Below, one piece after another: positions 9,601 through 17,616 of a stretch of DNA of 64,000 nucleotides. The DNA is taken from assembly GCA_964019425.1 (NCBI GenBank), contig OZ025792.1, positions 496,001-560,000 on the forward strand. Reading direction: 5' to 3'. The notes beneath the pieces were generated by a model. That model had not been told where the DNA came from. It made no database searches and saw only the letters and a list, made by a program, of their open reading frames with translations. Position 1 is the first letter of the stretch; the number at the start of each line of letters is the position of its first letter. This DNA is from Flectonema sp. DT1601 (Eukaryota; Euglenozoa; Diplonemea; Diplonemida; Diplonemidae). A program made the translations under genes and the position numbers.

Positions 9601-10587
9601 AGATGTTTGATAAGGTAAGTTATTACCATATTGAGATTCTCCATTCTGAGGATAAGGTGATTGTGATTGATGTATCTCCCCATGAGAAGGATATGGAAGT
9701 TGTGAATCATTTCCATTATACTGAGACACTCCCTGCTGAGGATACGATGACTGTCCCTGAGAGGGATGATACTGTTGAGGAACACCAACACCCTGTGGAA
9801 GACCACCTTGTTGAAGAATATCGTGTGGAGGATAAGGCGATTGATTTGACTGCTGCGGCCGCGGAAATGACTGCTGGTTAGGATAATGCTGTTGGGGAGC
9901 TTGCGGAGGATAAGGAAACTGCGAACCATCTCCTTGATGAGGATACGGCGACTGGTTCCAATCAGATTGAGGAACATCAACACCATGTGGAAGAGTACCC
10001 TGTTGAGGAACATCGTGAGGAGGATAAGGCGACTGCTGGTGTTGCTGAGAAGACACCAAACCCTCACCCGCACCATTTTGGAGATGTGACAACGGAACTT
10101 GATCAGCTGTAGAAGGTTCAGGGATTCCTTCAGACTTAGTCTGCTCACTAAGTGATATCTCACCAAGTGTTAATTCATAAGATAATTTGAGTGATCCAAA
10201 ACCACGACCAGTATCGAGTGATGAGTCTTCAGGAACTTCAGGTCGAGGTCCTAATTTAAAAGTAGACATTTCCTCAGTCAAGTTCTCACCGTTCAGTAAG
10301 ATATCACAAACACCAATACAAGTAGCTTCACCATCATAAGAGATGTGATTTAGTTGAAATCTTAAAGTTGTATTTCCCTCTGAGAAAGGAACTTTTAGAG
10401 AAACTGTTTCTATCTCTTCCCATATTGGGTTTGCTTTGTCTTTCTTAACCTCCGTTTCAAAAATCTTAAACCCTCCTATTAATACCCAAAGCTGACAATT
10501 GCTAGTTCGTCCTCTCGCTTTAACGCCAATGATCTGTTCTGCGGAGTCTACATTTAATAAAGCAGATAATACACCTTCTTGAGTCAT
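6649..10587 (-). CDS. C2-domain, Tyr/Pro/Gln-repeat, zinc-ribbon and ankyrin protein
   Basis: 1,312 residues in one exon; acceptor tttgtttatcag lies 37 bases upstream. Layout: residues 1-150 are a C2-like beta-sandwich; 170-560 are low-complexity Tyr/Pro/Gln/Ser sequence (many SPYPP and SSYPANPH units) with a tandem 16-residue repeat; 600-760 are a second beta-rich region; about 985-1025 hold a zinc ribbon (CSDPEC and YCGNCGC pairs); a charged coiled coil follows; about 1,155-1,270 hold ankyrin repeats (NGRTPLSIASQHGH, GYSLLHCAAFSGK). C2 domains bind membranes or proteins, and ankyrins bind proteins. The Tyr/Pro-rich middle resembles phase-separating or adhesive low-complexity regions. The exact family is not recognised. 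A large scaffold or adaptor at a membrane is the likely role. Confidence 0.7.
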   Translation of the reverse strand: MTQEGVLSALLNVDSAEQIIGVKARGRTSNCQLWVLIGGFKIFETEVKKDKANPIWEEIETVSLKVPFSEGNTTLRFQLNHISYDGEATCIGVCDILLNGENLTEEMSTFKLGPRPEVPEDSSLDTGRGFGSLKLSYELTLGEISLSEQTKSEGIPEPSTADQVPLSHLQNGAGEGLVSSQQHQQSPYPPHDVPQQGTLPHGVDVPQSDWNQSPYPHQGDGSQFPYPPQAPQQHYPNQQSFPRPQQSNQSPYPPHDILQQGGLPQGVGVPQQYHPSQGQSSYPQQGVSQYNGNDSQLPYPSHGEIHQSQSPYPQNGESQYGNNLPYQTSYPQHPHQYQQHGEYPLPPSSYPANPHSQQFQQQLPHGEYPPPPSSYPANPHGEYPSYPESSYPENPHYFQHPSHEEELPYGEDQLPYREEYLPSGHQQTTYGTQAAVYPPQVGSDVVSDQHEWGGHQTDSNQLSGYPAPAHQEGDGSQLSGYPPPPHQEGDGSQLSGYPPPAHQEGDGSQLSGYPAPAHQEGDGSQLSGYPPPAHQEGDGSQLSGYPPPPHQEGDGSQLSGYPPPPPSQNVNQESVSPSPSTDLHYEQSNNRISEEPVLSSPLLPSAEPTPQTETPISEEVFVGEMVTIVIQSVRLLKIPTTVTAPLLLHLNQIKGDERIPQSSVDSWDIPVSIQSRLPFKEEITIIQNDSCVALMGIVVNEELKEPSVYELTDEGVSLQVTLQTFPVDINLSPIDNQTLSFLQQHDTYEMPTPITTQLEPTVKESVIEIVTTDVTTCIASLVLVSVGYLSVIFPDKVNICLDLVEISEVRIPTGVDESINKWLIAPYEYHCPGQAPVNYPPETPYVVRYLVRPPTGMDYTSPLYTNLLGGDTNQRFNEALVAPKKKKETEIQTDIELNEMTEIYDWWLEKELDRESNFESFSSEDDDDTPQPSRRASVASYKSGVSSRSHGVASASVPIRCSDPECRKINFTVITSRKKNTVNQVKYCGNCGCHLSLEEPDGVLSELRSLKTQLTRKNELLLAKTTEMIKIEEQLGYHKNPIAFSGKKKEEVNQRDLHRRAIRTGVNGKPIGNNRIEAIRGRKRSERITKKRIENELREHANQMSYLKSKLYKDGGAELRRAAEHGITSVFQKLRKVDPELSGISDCADHNGRTPLSIASQHGHVSIISICLQYEEPINRVRSTDVLSKIGHPATRSPDNAIQHCFPAVEGGYSLLHCAAFSGKIAVLEYLLERFATDSKLEELLFLKTKQGNHTAKELAALYKFAYAQRYLRDWEDRYREVDWKRAQQRALRLNGNFVPSPRNPYSPSSST
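8890..9215 (-). repeat. 48-bp coding minisatellite (SGYPPPxHQEGDGSQL)
   Basis: Six complete 48-bp units and a partial one encode a 16-residue repeat inside the C2/ankyrin gene. Units differ only at the Pro/Ala positions and a few silent sites. The period is a multiple of three, so the frame is kept whatever the copy number. Confidence 0.9.
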
Positions 10588-10874
10588 TATTAAGGGAGGG
10601 AGGGGGGGATCCCCCCTTTCTCACCTGATAAACAAAAAAATAATAAAAGTAGTAGAAGCACATTGATAATTTGCAATGCAACTCTTCCGTTTTCAGTTGG
10701 TTGCCTGAAAAATAGCCTGTGAGACTACGATGTACGGAGTGGAGGGAAGAAGAATTCAGAGCCGGCAACTCAACTAGTAAAGAGCTAGGCTAATATATCC
10801 TAATACCTATTAAAGGGTATTGGGCGATACCATCACACCAACAGAGAGAAATAAACAGCGTGTGTTATGCAACG

Positions 10875-11960
10875 CTATAGTTTTGAGAGAATCTCATCGT
10901 TTGCTTCACCTGCAACAGGGAATGGAAATTTTTTAACACCAGGAGTTCTTGAGAGCTTTGGTGCTGGTTGTGGAATTGGCATTCTCTTATCGAATGTACA
11001 GAAAGTATTTCTAAGTTTATTGTGTTTGTTTTCTGCTGCCTCAGCCATGCTCAGAACCGGAAAGGCACAAGCGTTTGATCCTTCGAAAATAGCTTCCCAC
11101 TCAGAACGAGTTTTAGAGAGAAAAGTTTTTTCAAAAAGGGTTCGCATAGCAGGCCAACCACTGCTGTCATGCTGTGATGTTGATGGTGTAACTCCAAGAC
11201 AGCTAATGAATGACTTGTAGAACTGAGGTTCCAATGCGCCAACAGAGAAGAATAATCCATCCTTTGTCTTATAGGTTTGATAAAAGGGAGCACCTCCATC
11301 TAGCAACGAAGTACCCACTTTGTCTGTTTCGTTAGAAATCGATCCGAGACGAACTAATTCACTAACAAAGGTACTGAGGTACGCAGCACCATCAACCATT
11401 GCCGCGTCAATTACTTGACCTTTGTTTGATTTTACTCTCTCGAATAGCGCTACGACGATACCAAAGGCGCACATTGCACCTCCTCCAGCAAAGTCTCCCA
11501 AGATGTTTACAGGAGGAGTTGGGTCTTGACCTTCACGTCTTAAAGCAGATAAGATACCACTGATTGCTAAATAATTAATATCGTGGCCGGCAGCATTCTC
11601 GGTACTTGGGACACCACCTTGTCCGAATCCAGTCATTCTTGCGTATATCAACCTTGGATTAATAGCACAAAGAACATCTGGTCCAAGACCAAGCTTCTCC
11701 ATCACACCTGGTCGGAAAGGTTCGATTAGGACGTCTGCTGTTTGGATTAGTTTCTTAACTTGTTCAGTTCCTTCAGGGCTTTTTAAATCGATTGAAATGC
11801 TTCTTTTTCCTCTTCCTAAAACATCAGGAGCCGGTGCTCTTCTTTTCGCCTTTCTATCAATTCGGATAACTTCTGCACCGAAATCTGATAACATCATTCC
11901 AGCAAATGGACCTGGAGCTAGCCCAGCAAACTCTAACACCCTAATTCCATTAAGAGCCAT
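10875..11960 (-). CDS. AMACR: Alpha-methylacyl-CoA racemase, peroxisomal
   Basis: 361 residues of the family III CoA-transferase fold, closely matching animal AMACR: GLAPGPFAGMMLSDFGAEV, LGRGKRSISIDLKSPEG, FRPGVMEKLGLGP, AGHDINYLA, GDFAGGGAMCAFGI, GQVIDAAMVDG and LDGGAPFYQTYKT. The GHDIN stretch carries the active-site His-Asp region known from the family. The enzyme inverts the 2-methyl centre of branched acyl-CoAs so that they can enter beta-oxidation. The protein ends in SKL, a classical type 1 peroxisomal targeting signal, and is shorter than human AMACR (382 residues) at exactly this point. An acceptor, tcactcacttag, lies 12 bases before the ATG. Confidence 0.93.
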   Translation of the reverse strand: MALNGIRVLEFAGLAPGPFAGMMLSDFGAEVIRIDRKAKRRAPAPDVLGRGKRSISIDLKSPEGTEQVKKLIQTADVLIEPFRPGVMEKLGLGPDVLCAINPRLIYARMTGFGQGGVPSTENAAGHDINYLAISGILSALRREGQDPTPPVNILGDFAGGGAMCAFGIVVALFERVKSNKGQVIDAAMVDGAAYLSTFVSELVRLGSISNETDKVGTSLLDGGAPFYQTYKTKDGLFFSVGALEPQFYKSFISCLGVTPSTSQHDSSGWPAMRTLFEKTFLSKTRSEWEAIFEGSNACAFPVLSMAEAAENKHNKLRNTFCTFDKRMPIPQPAPKLSRTPGVKKFPFPVAGEANDEILSKL

Positions 11961-12161
11961 CTTAGTAAGTTTCTAAGTGAGTGAATGAATGAAATTTTAA
12001 TCGTTGAAATACTCTTTTTGTACCTTAACAACTCTGTTGTCAGAGAGCTATAAGATCAATGGGTAATATGTCTCGTTGAGGTCATCTCCAAAAGTTTTAG
12101 CAGTGAGAAAGATTATCTAAAAACTCGAATATAAGTTACAATACCGCAGATGATGAGAATA

Positions 12162-13593
12162 CTACCTGTGATCTAAACTTGCGGCACATGCGGCTGAATG
12201 ACTTTCGTGTGGGTGAAACAGACCCTCAATGATCCTTCTGAATCTTTGAAGTTTGCATCCATCACTAGAACAGCCTTGGATCTTGTGAGATATGTGTTTC
12301 CCGTTATAGAATACTCTTACCTGTTATATATTGTTGTTGTTGTTGTTGTTGTTAATTGAATCAACCAGGTTTAATATAACATACCACATGTGAATCCGGC
12401 TTCACTACTTCTGACCAAAGCTCAATTGCAATCCTACTGGCATAAGGAGGCCAACGACAGTCAAAGGCACCAAGAGATGATAAAATTGGAGCGATGACTG
12501 TATCATGCCCAAAGTATACTCTGTATGGTGTATTTGATGTTCCATCAGCTATTGATTGAAGACCAGTTGAAACGCTGTGTAAAAAAGGGTACATCGCAAG
12601 CCTAGCAGCACGAAGACCTCCATTCGAACCTGCGAAACGATCGCAATAAAACTGATCAGCTGCTTTAAGTAATTCAGCAGCTGTGGTGGCAGACAAACAA
12701 CCACCATCACCACAAGGTAAAGCATGTTCATGACAAGTTCCTGCATAAATTGAATCTGCTAAGTCAGTAGTTGGTTTTTCTGCTGCTTGGGTTCCAAATA
12801 AGATTGCGATATCTTGAGCAAGATGACCTGGTTTTCTATAAGTTTTTCGTTGTGCTTCAGAAAGTTGAACAGCTGTATTACACCCTCCTAAGATAACTTG
12901 TTCACCTGTTGAGGGTCTGTTTGGTTGATTTGATCCAGCGCTTGTTGCTCTGACACCAACACCGTGCATCGATTCGTCTGATTCTTTATCATGAACATGA
13001 ATTTTAATTCCCTCACTCGATTCAGAAAATTCAGATAAAAACGCTGCAGCACTATTAAGAGTACGAGCATAGTCTGTTGACCTACTGTAGATGTTCGAAC
13101 CTACAGTTGGAATTCGAGAGTGATAACGAGAACGGAGGTATGACCCGATTTGATTCAACTGCTGAATTCCATTCAACGTAAGCTGACCAGGATTGCAATG
13201 AAGTCCATCAGGTTTTGTTACTTTAAATGATTCTTCTTTATCTGATAGTAGTCTGCCATCTTCTTCTGAGTATGCTTTGATACGATGATCCCATTGTGGA
13301 AGGTTACTACAATTGTATTCTGGAATAGCTGTAGAACCAGGAACAGAATGAATAGCACTACGATCTCCATGTCTCATAAACAACGTCACACCAAGTAGCT
13401 TCATTCCATTGATGTGTTCTCCTTCTTCTCCAGTTGGTTTTGTTCTCTTGCAGTAGTACTCTGATCTCCATGTAAATTCTGGTGTTGCTAATCCTGCAGG
13501 TACTGGACTGCTTCTACTAACGTAAAATATTAATAATAATATGATACTTACACCAATAACTAGCTTGTTGCGTTTAGTCGGAGGGAGGTACAT
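12162..13593 (-). CDS. Histidine acid phosphatase, 2-phosphoxylose phosphatase-like
   Basis: Two exons (13593-12385 and 12320-12162) encode about 455 residues. An N-terminal basic patch and one hydrophobic segment (VIGVSIILLLIFYV) suggest a signal anchor, as in Golgi PXYLP1. The phosphatase core has FMRHGDRS (phosphohistidine loop), CNPGQLTLNGIQQ, RSTDYARTLNSA, CHEHALPCGDGGC and YFGHDTVIAPIL (catalytic HD), then WPPYASRIAIELW. Exon 2 begins VRVFYNGKHI and supplies a Cys-containing tail like that of animal PXYLP1 (VRLLYNG...). PXYLP1 removes phosphate from xylose in proteoglycan linkers; whether this organism has that substrate is unknown. Other acid or phytate-type phosphatase activities are possible. 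Confidence 0.85.
12321..12384 (-). other. cis-intron of histidine phosphatase gene
   Basis: 64 bases, donor GTG|GTATGT, acceptor atatataacag|GTA, phase 0. It contains a CAA repeat and no pyrimidine tract. Splicing restores the conserved C-terminal HVVRVFYNG strand, whereas reading through gives an early stop. Confidence 0.85.
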
Positions 13594-13917
13594 ATTTGTG
13601 TTGTGTTTCTCCCTTCCTTTTTTTTTTTTTTAAATTAAAATTATAACAATATGGTTTTGTTTTGTTTAAAGAAAGAGATCACAAGAAAAAAAGAAAGAAA
13701 AAAAAAAAACCAAGCACGTAGTTGCTTTATATCATTTGGAAGAAGAGTTCCCATGTTACAAAAAAAAAAAAAAAAAAATGCCAGGGATCTCCAACTTTAG
13801 GAGTGACAAAAATTAATTCCCCTCTTTTGCCAATGATTAAAAAAAAAACATAACCGATATTACAGGAAGAAAGAAAAATTATTATTATTATTATTATTTT
13901 TTTTTTTTTTTTTCCCT
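13594..13917. other. Spacer with A/T-runs and ATT repeat
   Basis: Holds T-runs at about 13620 and 13760, an (att)n stretch at about 13880, and the 5' and 3' flanks of the neighbouring genes. No gene seen. Confidence 0.6.
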
Positions 13918-15462
13918 TCATACTCTTTCATAGAATAGAAGATAAGCTTCGCAGCTTAAAACTTCAAAAACAGAAACTTCTCTGACATACGAATCTGATG
14001 TCAGGTACCAGGTATCTCCTCTTAACTTTGTAGTCGGATCAAGAGGGCGAACGTATGAAGTGTAATGGCCGTATGACAGTGATGCTTGTCCACCTGTGTG
14101 AACAACAATACCAAACAACCTGTACACATAACCAGAAGTGTCTTGTAAAAAATTACTGTCAGATAATCCGTTTGCGAATGCGTTTATTCCATCAACCTCA
14201 TTGGAGGGCCATCTTTTAAAATTGTTATTATCATATATTGGAGTGTCTTCACTTGGAATTGGTCCACTTTGACAAGTAAATGGATCAAGCATTAAATCTA
14301 AAGGGAAGGCCATGTAAGAACTGTTCTTCTGTACTCCATATCCAGTTTGGATGAATCTCTTTGCGTGAATCGTAAGAATAGTCGGAACTGAAGAAATCCC
14401 ATATTGTTTATCACATTCCTTGAAATCATCACAAGTAGCACATTTGTATAAATTTCCTTTTTCTTCCATCGGTTCGGTAGAAAAGAAACTACTCAGACAC
14501 GCAACCAAACTGACACCTGAAAACTTTTTCGCATAATTCTCAATAGCTGTTTGATCACAAGCTACAATTGACTCGTCTTTCACAACAGGTTTTTGAAGCA
14601 TTGCTGCTTTGTATGCTTTTCCTTCTTCTTTTTCTAGGCGACCGCGGACGTCGGATTCTTCACGAGTACACATAACAAGTTGTTTGATGCATTGCTTTTC
14701 TTTTTTTGTTGCACCCTCAGGGTATGCATATGGAGATGATGGTGAGGCTGGAGGAGAATCGATGATATCATCATCAACGTCAACCTGAACTGTAGGCTTT
14801 GGTTCTGTTGTCATGTAGCGGTGAAGTTCTCGAAGTCGGGTTTCAGGACTCGCATACAGAGATGGCATTTCAACTGATAGGTCGAAAAACGGTTCATGTC
14901 TAGTAATTCTGTTACCACAACAACGACATTTGATTACACTGTTTAAAACTCCTCTAAAGCTTTTTGTTATAACATTTTGTTTTGATTTCTTCTTCTTACC
15001 ACCAGATTGCTTTTCACTTCTAGCTTTAGAGTACTCAGTCTCCAACCCGTCAAGAAAGAATCTCAACAGCTCTTGGGCATCTTGCTGGGCATGGCTTGAG
15101 AAGGGATCATGTTTTCTGCAAATGCTTTTCCAAAGTGTGTCAGGTGAGAATACAGTGCCTTTGTGTTTTTCAAGGGTGCGTAAGAATACACAAAGTGCAA
15201 CACTCAGATCACCTTGTACTCTGTCTTTAGATCCCTCATCATCAGTTAAATACTGAATTAGTTGTCTTGTTGACGCCATCACCTGAAGTACGCTATTAAA
15301 GAAACAAGTGTTCCCTAAATTACATAATCCAGTCATTACACGAGGTACTTCTTTTTCTTTACGCTCTGCCTCTGCTGCTTCCTGTCGCAATTGCTGATCT
15401 TTCTTTTCTTGAAGCTGTTGCGCCAGCTTTTGTCGCTGGAGAACTGCTCGATTCGCTTTCAT
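13918..15462 (-). CDS. Ubiquitin-specific protease, USP16/45 type
   Basis: 514 residues. The Cys box is TGLCNLGNTCFFNSVLQ (catalytic Cys53); the QQD box is HAQQDAQELLRFFLDG; a CRCCGN...CATCD pair set forms the zinc-binding fingers; the His box is SYGHYTSYV, followed by WYLTSDSYV and a C-terminal AYLLFYERV typical of USP16/USP45. An N-terminal charged helix replaces the ZnF-UBP domain of animal USP16. The enzyme should cleave ubiquitin from proteins; animal USP16 acts on histone H2A and ribosomal substrates. The acceptor tttcag lies 38 bases upstream, and the 5' UTR contains a long A-run. The A-rich sequence just after the stop is genomic. Confidence 0.9.
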   Translation of the reverse strand: MKANRAVLQRQKLAQQLQEKKDQQLRQEAAEAERKEKEVPRVMTGLCNLGNTCFFNSVLQVMASTRQLIQYLTDDEGSKDRVQGDLSVALCVFLRTLEKHKGTVFSPDTLWKSICRKHDPFSSHAQQDAQELLRFFLDGLETEYSKARSEKQSGGKKKKSKQNVITKSFRGVLNSVIKCRCCGNRITRHEPFFDLSVEMPSLYASPETRLRELHRYMTTEPKPTVQVDVDDDIIDSPPASPSSPYAYPEGATKKEKQCIKQLVMCTREESDVRGRLEKEEGKAYKAAMLQKPVVKDESIVACDQTAIENYAKKFSGVSLVACLSSFFSTEPMEEKGNLYKCATCDDFKECDKQYGISSVPTILTIHAKRFIQTGYGVQKNSSYMAFPLDLMLDPFTCQSGPIPSEDTPIYDNNNFKRWPSNEVDGINAFANGLSDSNFLQDTSGYVYRLFGIVVHTGGQASLSYGHYTSYVRPLDPTTKLRGDTWYLTSDSYVREVSVFEVLSCEAYLLFYERV

Positions 15463-15866
15463 ATTTTATTTTTTTTTTTTTTTATTGGGGTGGACCTCCT
15501 CTGAAAACAATTATTATAATAGAAGTGTAATTATTACCTACGAACTGAGGACAGGCATCACTTTTTTCTTTTTTTTTGCTAACTCGACTAATGTGAAATA
15601 TAAAAAACCGGGAAAAAGCAGTAATCAACCAGTTCATATAAAGCAAGGTAGCCATTCCGTAAAAAAACTCTATTAAAATACAATGGTGGAATTATTTCCC
15701 TTTTTTTTTTTTTTTTTTTTTTTTCAATTCAATTGACAAACTTTAAAAATAATTATAACACATAACAACTCAGAAAAATAAAAAATGAAAAAAAAAAAAA
15801 ACATCTAAAAAAAAAAGCACAGATCAAATCTACAATAAGCCAGTGAGGCAAGCAAGTAATAATCAA
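15463..15866. other. Spacer
   Basis: About 400 bases with T-runs near 15470 and 15700-15725 and the acceptor for the USP gene at 15501-15502. No coding potential. Confidence 0.6.
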
Positions 15867-16292
15867 CTAACACGGTAGTGTATCTGGCCTGTCTACTACT
15901 ATTGGAAGAGAGAAGGTTGCTGTGTTAGTGTACAACCCGTCAGTTAAATTATCCGACAGAATAGGAAGTGGTGGAGGAAGATCACCGTGATAAGTATTGT
16001 GTCTCAGTGATTTCGGTGGCTGAGGTAGTGGTGGTGGAGCAGCAGCACCCGACAAATCGATTTGCAACTTCCCTGCATCAGTCATAAATCGTGGTGATAA
16101 TGCTGTGTCTCGATCTCTCATAGTCCCATCAGAAAATGATGTTCCTCTCCTGCTGTAAACAGCGAAAGCGATGATTCCAACAACCAACATCCCTCCGACA
16201 CCACTAGCAACTGGTATAAACCATTCCGTATCAAATGGAAAGGCGACTACACCAGGCAACAGTGACAACAGTACAAGTGTTTGCAATACCAT
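15867..16292 (-). CDS. Small type I membrane protein with proline-rich tail
   Basis: 141 residues from MVLQTLVLL. This start was preferred over an ATG 21 bases upstream because an acceptor (tatgataacag) lies between them, 11 bases before it. Residues 1-18 are a signal peptide, then a very short luminal part (FPFDTEWFIPVA) and a transmembrane helix (GVGGMLVVGIIAFAVY) followed by Arg residues. The cytosolic tail contains two polyproline motifs (APPPLPQPP and DLPPPLPIL) that could bind SH3 or WW domains. Not recognised as a known family. Such single-pass proteins with almost no ectodomain often act as adaptors. Confidence 0.65.
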   Translation of the reverse strand: MVLQTLVLLSLLPGVVAFPFDTEWFIPVASGVGGMLVVGIIAFAVYSRRGTSFSDGTMRDRDTALSPRFMTDAGKLQIDLSGAAAPPPLPQPPKSLRHNTYHGDLPPPLPILSDNLTDGLYTNTATFSLPIVVDRPDTLPC

Positions 16293-16464
16293 TTTCTTAA
16301 AGTCTGTTATCATAAGAAATAAGTTTAAACGAAATAACCAACTACAAAACTAATAAAGTTCTAATAAAGACAAGACGGTATCAATGAGAGATTTTTGGAA
16401 CAATTACCAAAACTAACAAAAAAAAAAAAAAAAACCAACAACCTGTATTGATCAACACCCAGTA

Positions 16465-17019
16465 CTAAGCCTGCATGAGTGTCTTTCCGAGTAGGGTACT
16501 AGTCACAGACGGACAGCGGAAAGCATTGGATGGAGAAGCTATACTGGATCTCATGGGTGTTGCAAATCCTGAAGGAGCGCTTCCCGAACCTCTTTTAAGT
16601 CGATTGTTCTCTTCACGTAATTGTCGGTATCGATGCTCCAAAGAAAGATATTTCTTTCTTGAATTCTGCAACGACTGGTAAACAGACTGCGTTAACATCT
16701 GTTGTCTTTCCAATACCTCCAACAGATGTGTGTTTTGTAATTTACACACAGCTGATCCTTTTGAACTGAGTGCCTCAATCTGAATAGTCGATCGTTCTTT
16801 TATTTCTGCTGGGAATTCTGAACTATTTAACTGAACTGATCTACAGTTTTGTTTACAACAAGGACAGGTTTCTTTATTTTTCATACAACCTGCGCAAATC
16901 AGATGCCTGCAAGACGTAATCACACTGCTTGGTGACATCTTTCCACCACAACTGTTGCAGCGAGCATTAAACTTTCTAGTGACCTGTTTGGCTTCAGCTG
17001 GAGGGCGCTGAAAGTCCAT
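16465..17019 (-). CDS. Zip3/RNF212-like RING protein (meiotic SUMO/ubiquitin ligase)
   Basis: 184 residues. Residues about 19-60 form a C3HC4-type RING: CNSCGGKM, SCRHLICAGC, CPCCKQNC. Then come a short linker with PAEIKERSTIQIEALS, a coiled coil at about 95-145 (LEHRYRQLREENNRLKR) and a Ser/Pro-rich tail. This order matches Zip3, RNF212 and HEI10, which mark crossover sites on the synaptonemal complex. An acceptor, gttgaacag, lies 26 bases upstream and is followed by a long A-run right up to the ATG. CCNB1IP1-type or unrelated small RING proteins are the alternatives. Confidence 0.7.
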   Translation of the reverse strand: MDFQRPPAEAKQVTRKFNARCNSCGGKMSPSSVITSCRHLICAGCMKNKETCPCCKQNCRSVQLNSSEFPAEIKERSTIQIEALSSKGSAVCKLQNTHLLEVLERQQMLTQSVYQSLQNSRKKYLSLEHRYRQLREENNRLKRGSGSAPSGFATPMRSSIASPSNAFRCPSVTSTLLGKTLMQA

Positions 17020-17616
17020 TTTTTTTTTTTTTTTTTTTTTTAAAGCTGTTCAACATAAGGGGAGTTTTCTCATCAAAGTTGAAAGTCACTCTTTCTGTGT
17101 TGTTATCGTACAGCTGAACAGTAACATCTATTTGAGTCACTGAGTGTAATCAGAGAGGGGGGGGGATTTAAAAAAGAAAAACTTCGACACCAAATCATAA
17201 TGGTTATCAGAGTGTAATTAACGATCGGTTTTTTGTTAGGCTTTGTGAGGATTTCATTGTTTTTTGTTACCTTTTTTTTGTTACATTTTTAGTGGGAAAA
17301 CATTCAGATTAACCTTAATACTTTGTTGACCGCAGACAGAATCCTGTCGCACGGGGGGAGACAAGTCTTTACCATCATGGGACTCATAAGAAATAACGGC
17401 TTTCAATCTGCGGTGCAAAAAAAAGAAAAAAAAAAAAAAAAGAAGAAAAAAAAACAGATGTACGCACAGTTATTTAGGTAAGCAAACTCGAATACTACCA
17501 TTTTTTTTTTTTTTTTTTCCAAAAAGATATCGAGAGAACGTAAAGCAAGCAAAAGGTTAAACATCTGCGACAAAGAGCATTCATAGTTTCTTACACTCCA
17601 ACAAGGTATTTCATAA
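17020..17616. other. Spacer
   Basis: About 600 bases between the RING and GH65 genes: a G-run near 17155, A- and T-runs near 17410-17450 and 17500, no open frame of note. It includes the 3' flank of the GH65 gene and the acceptor of the RING gene (17046-17047). Confidence 0.55.

Noticed and set aside
9264-10166. 300-codon off-frame minus-strand frame and 202-codon plus-strand frame in the C2/ankyrin gene
   Set aside because: Low-complexity shadow of the Tyr/Pro/Gln region. The reading frame with C2, zinc-ribbon and ankyrin motifs is continuous there.
12330-12356. Trinucleotide repeat (gtt)n considered as a repeat feature
   Set aside because: It is a short CAA run inside the 64-base intron of the phosphatase gene and is explained by the A-rich intron end.
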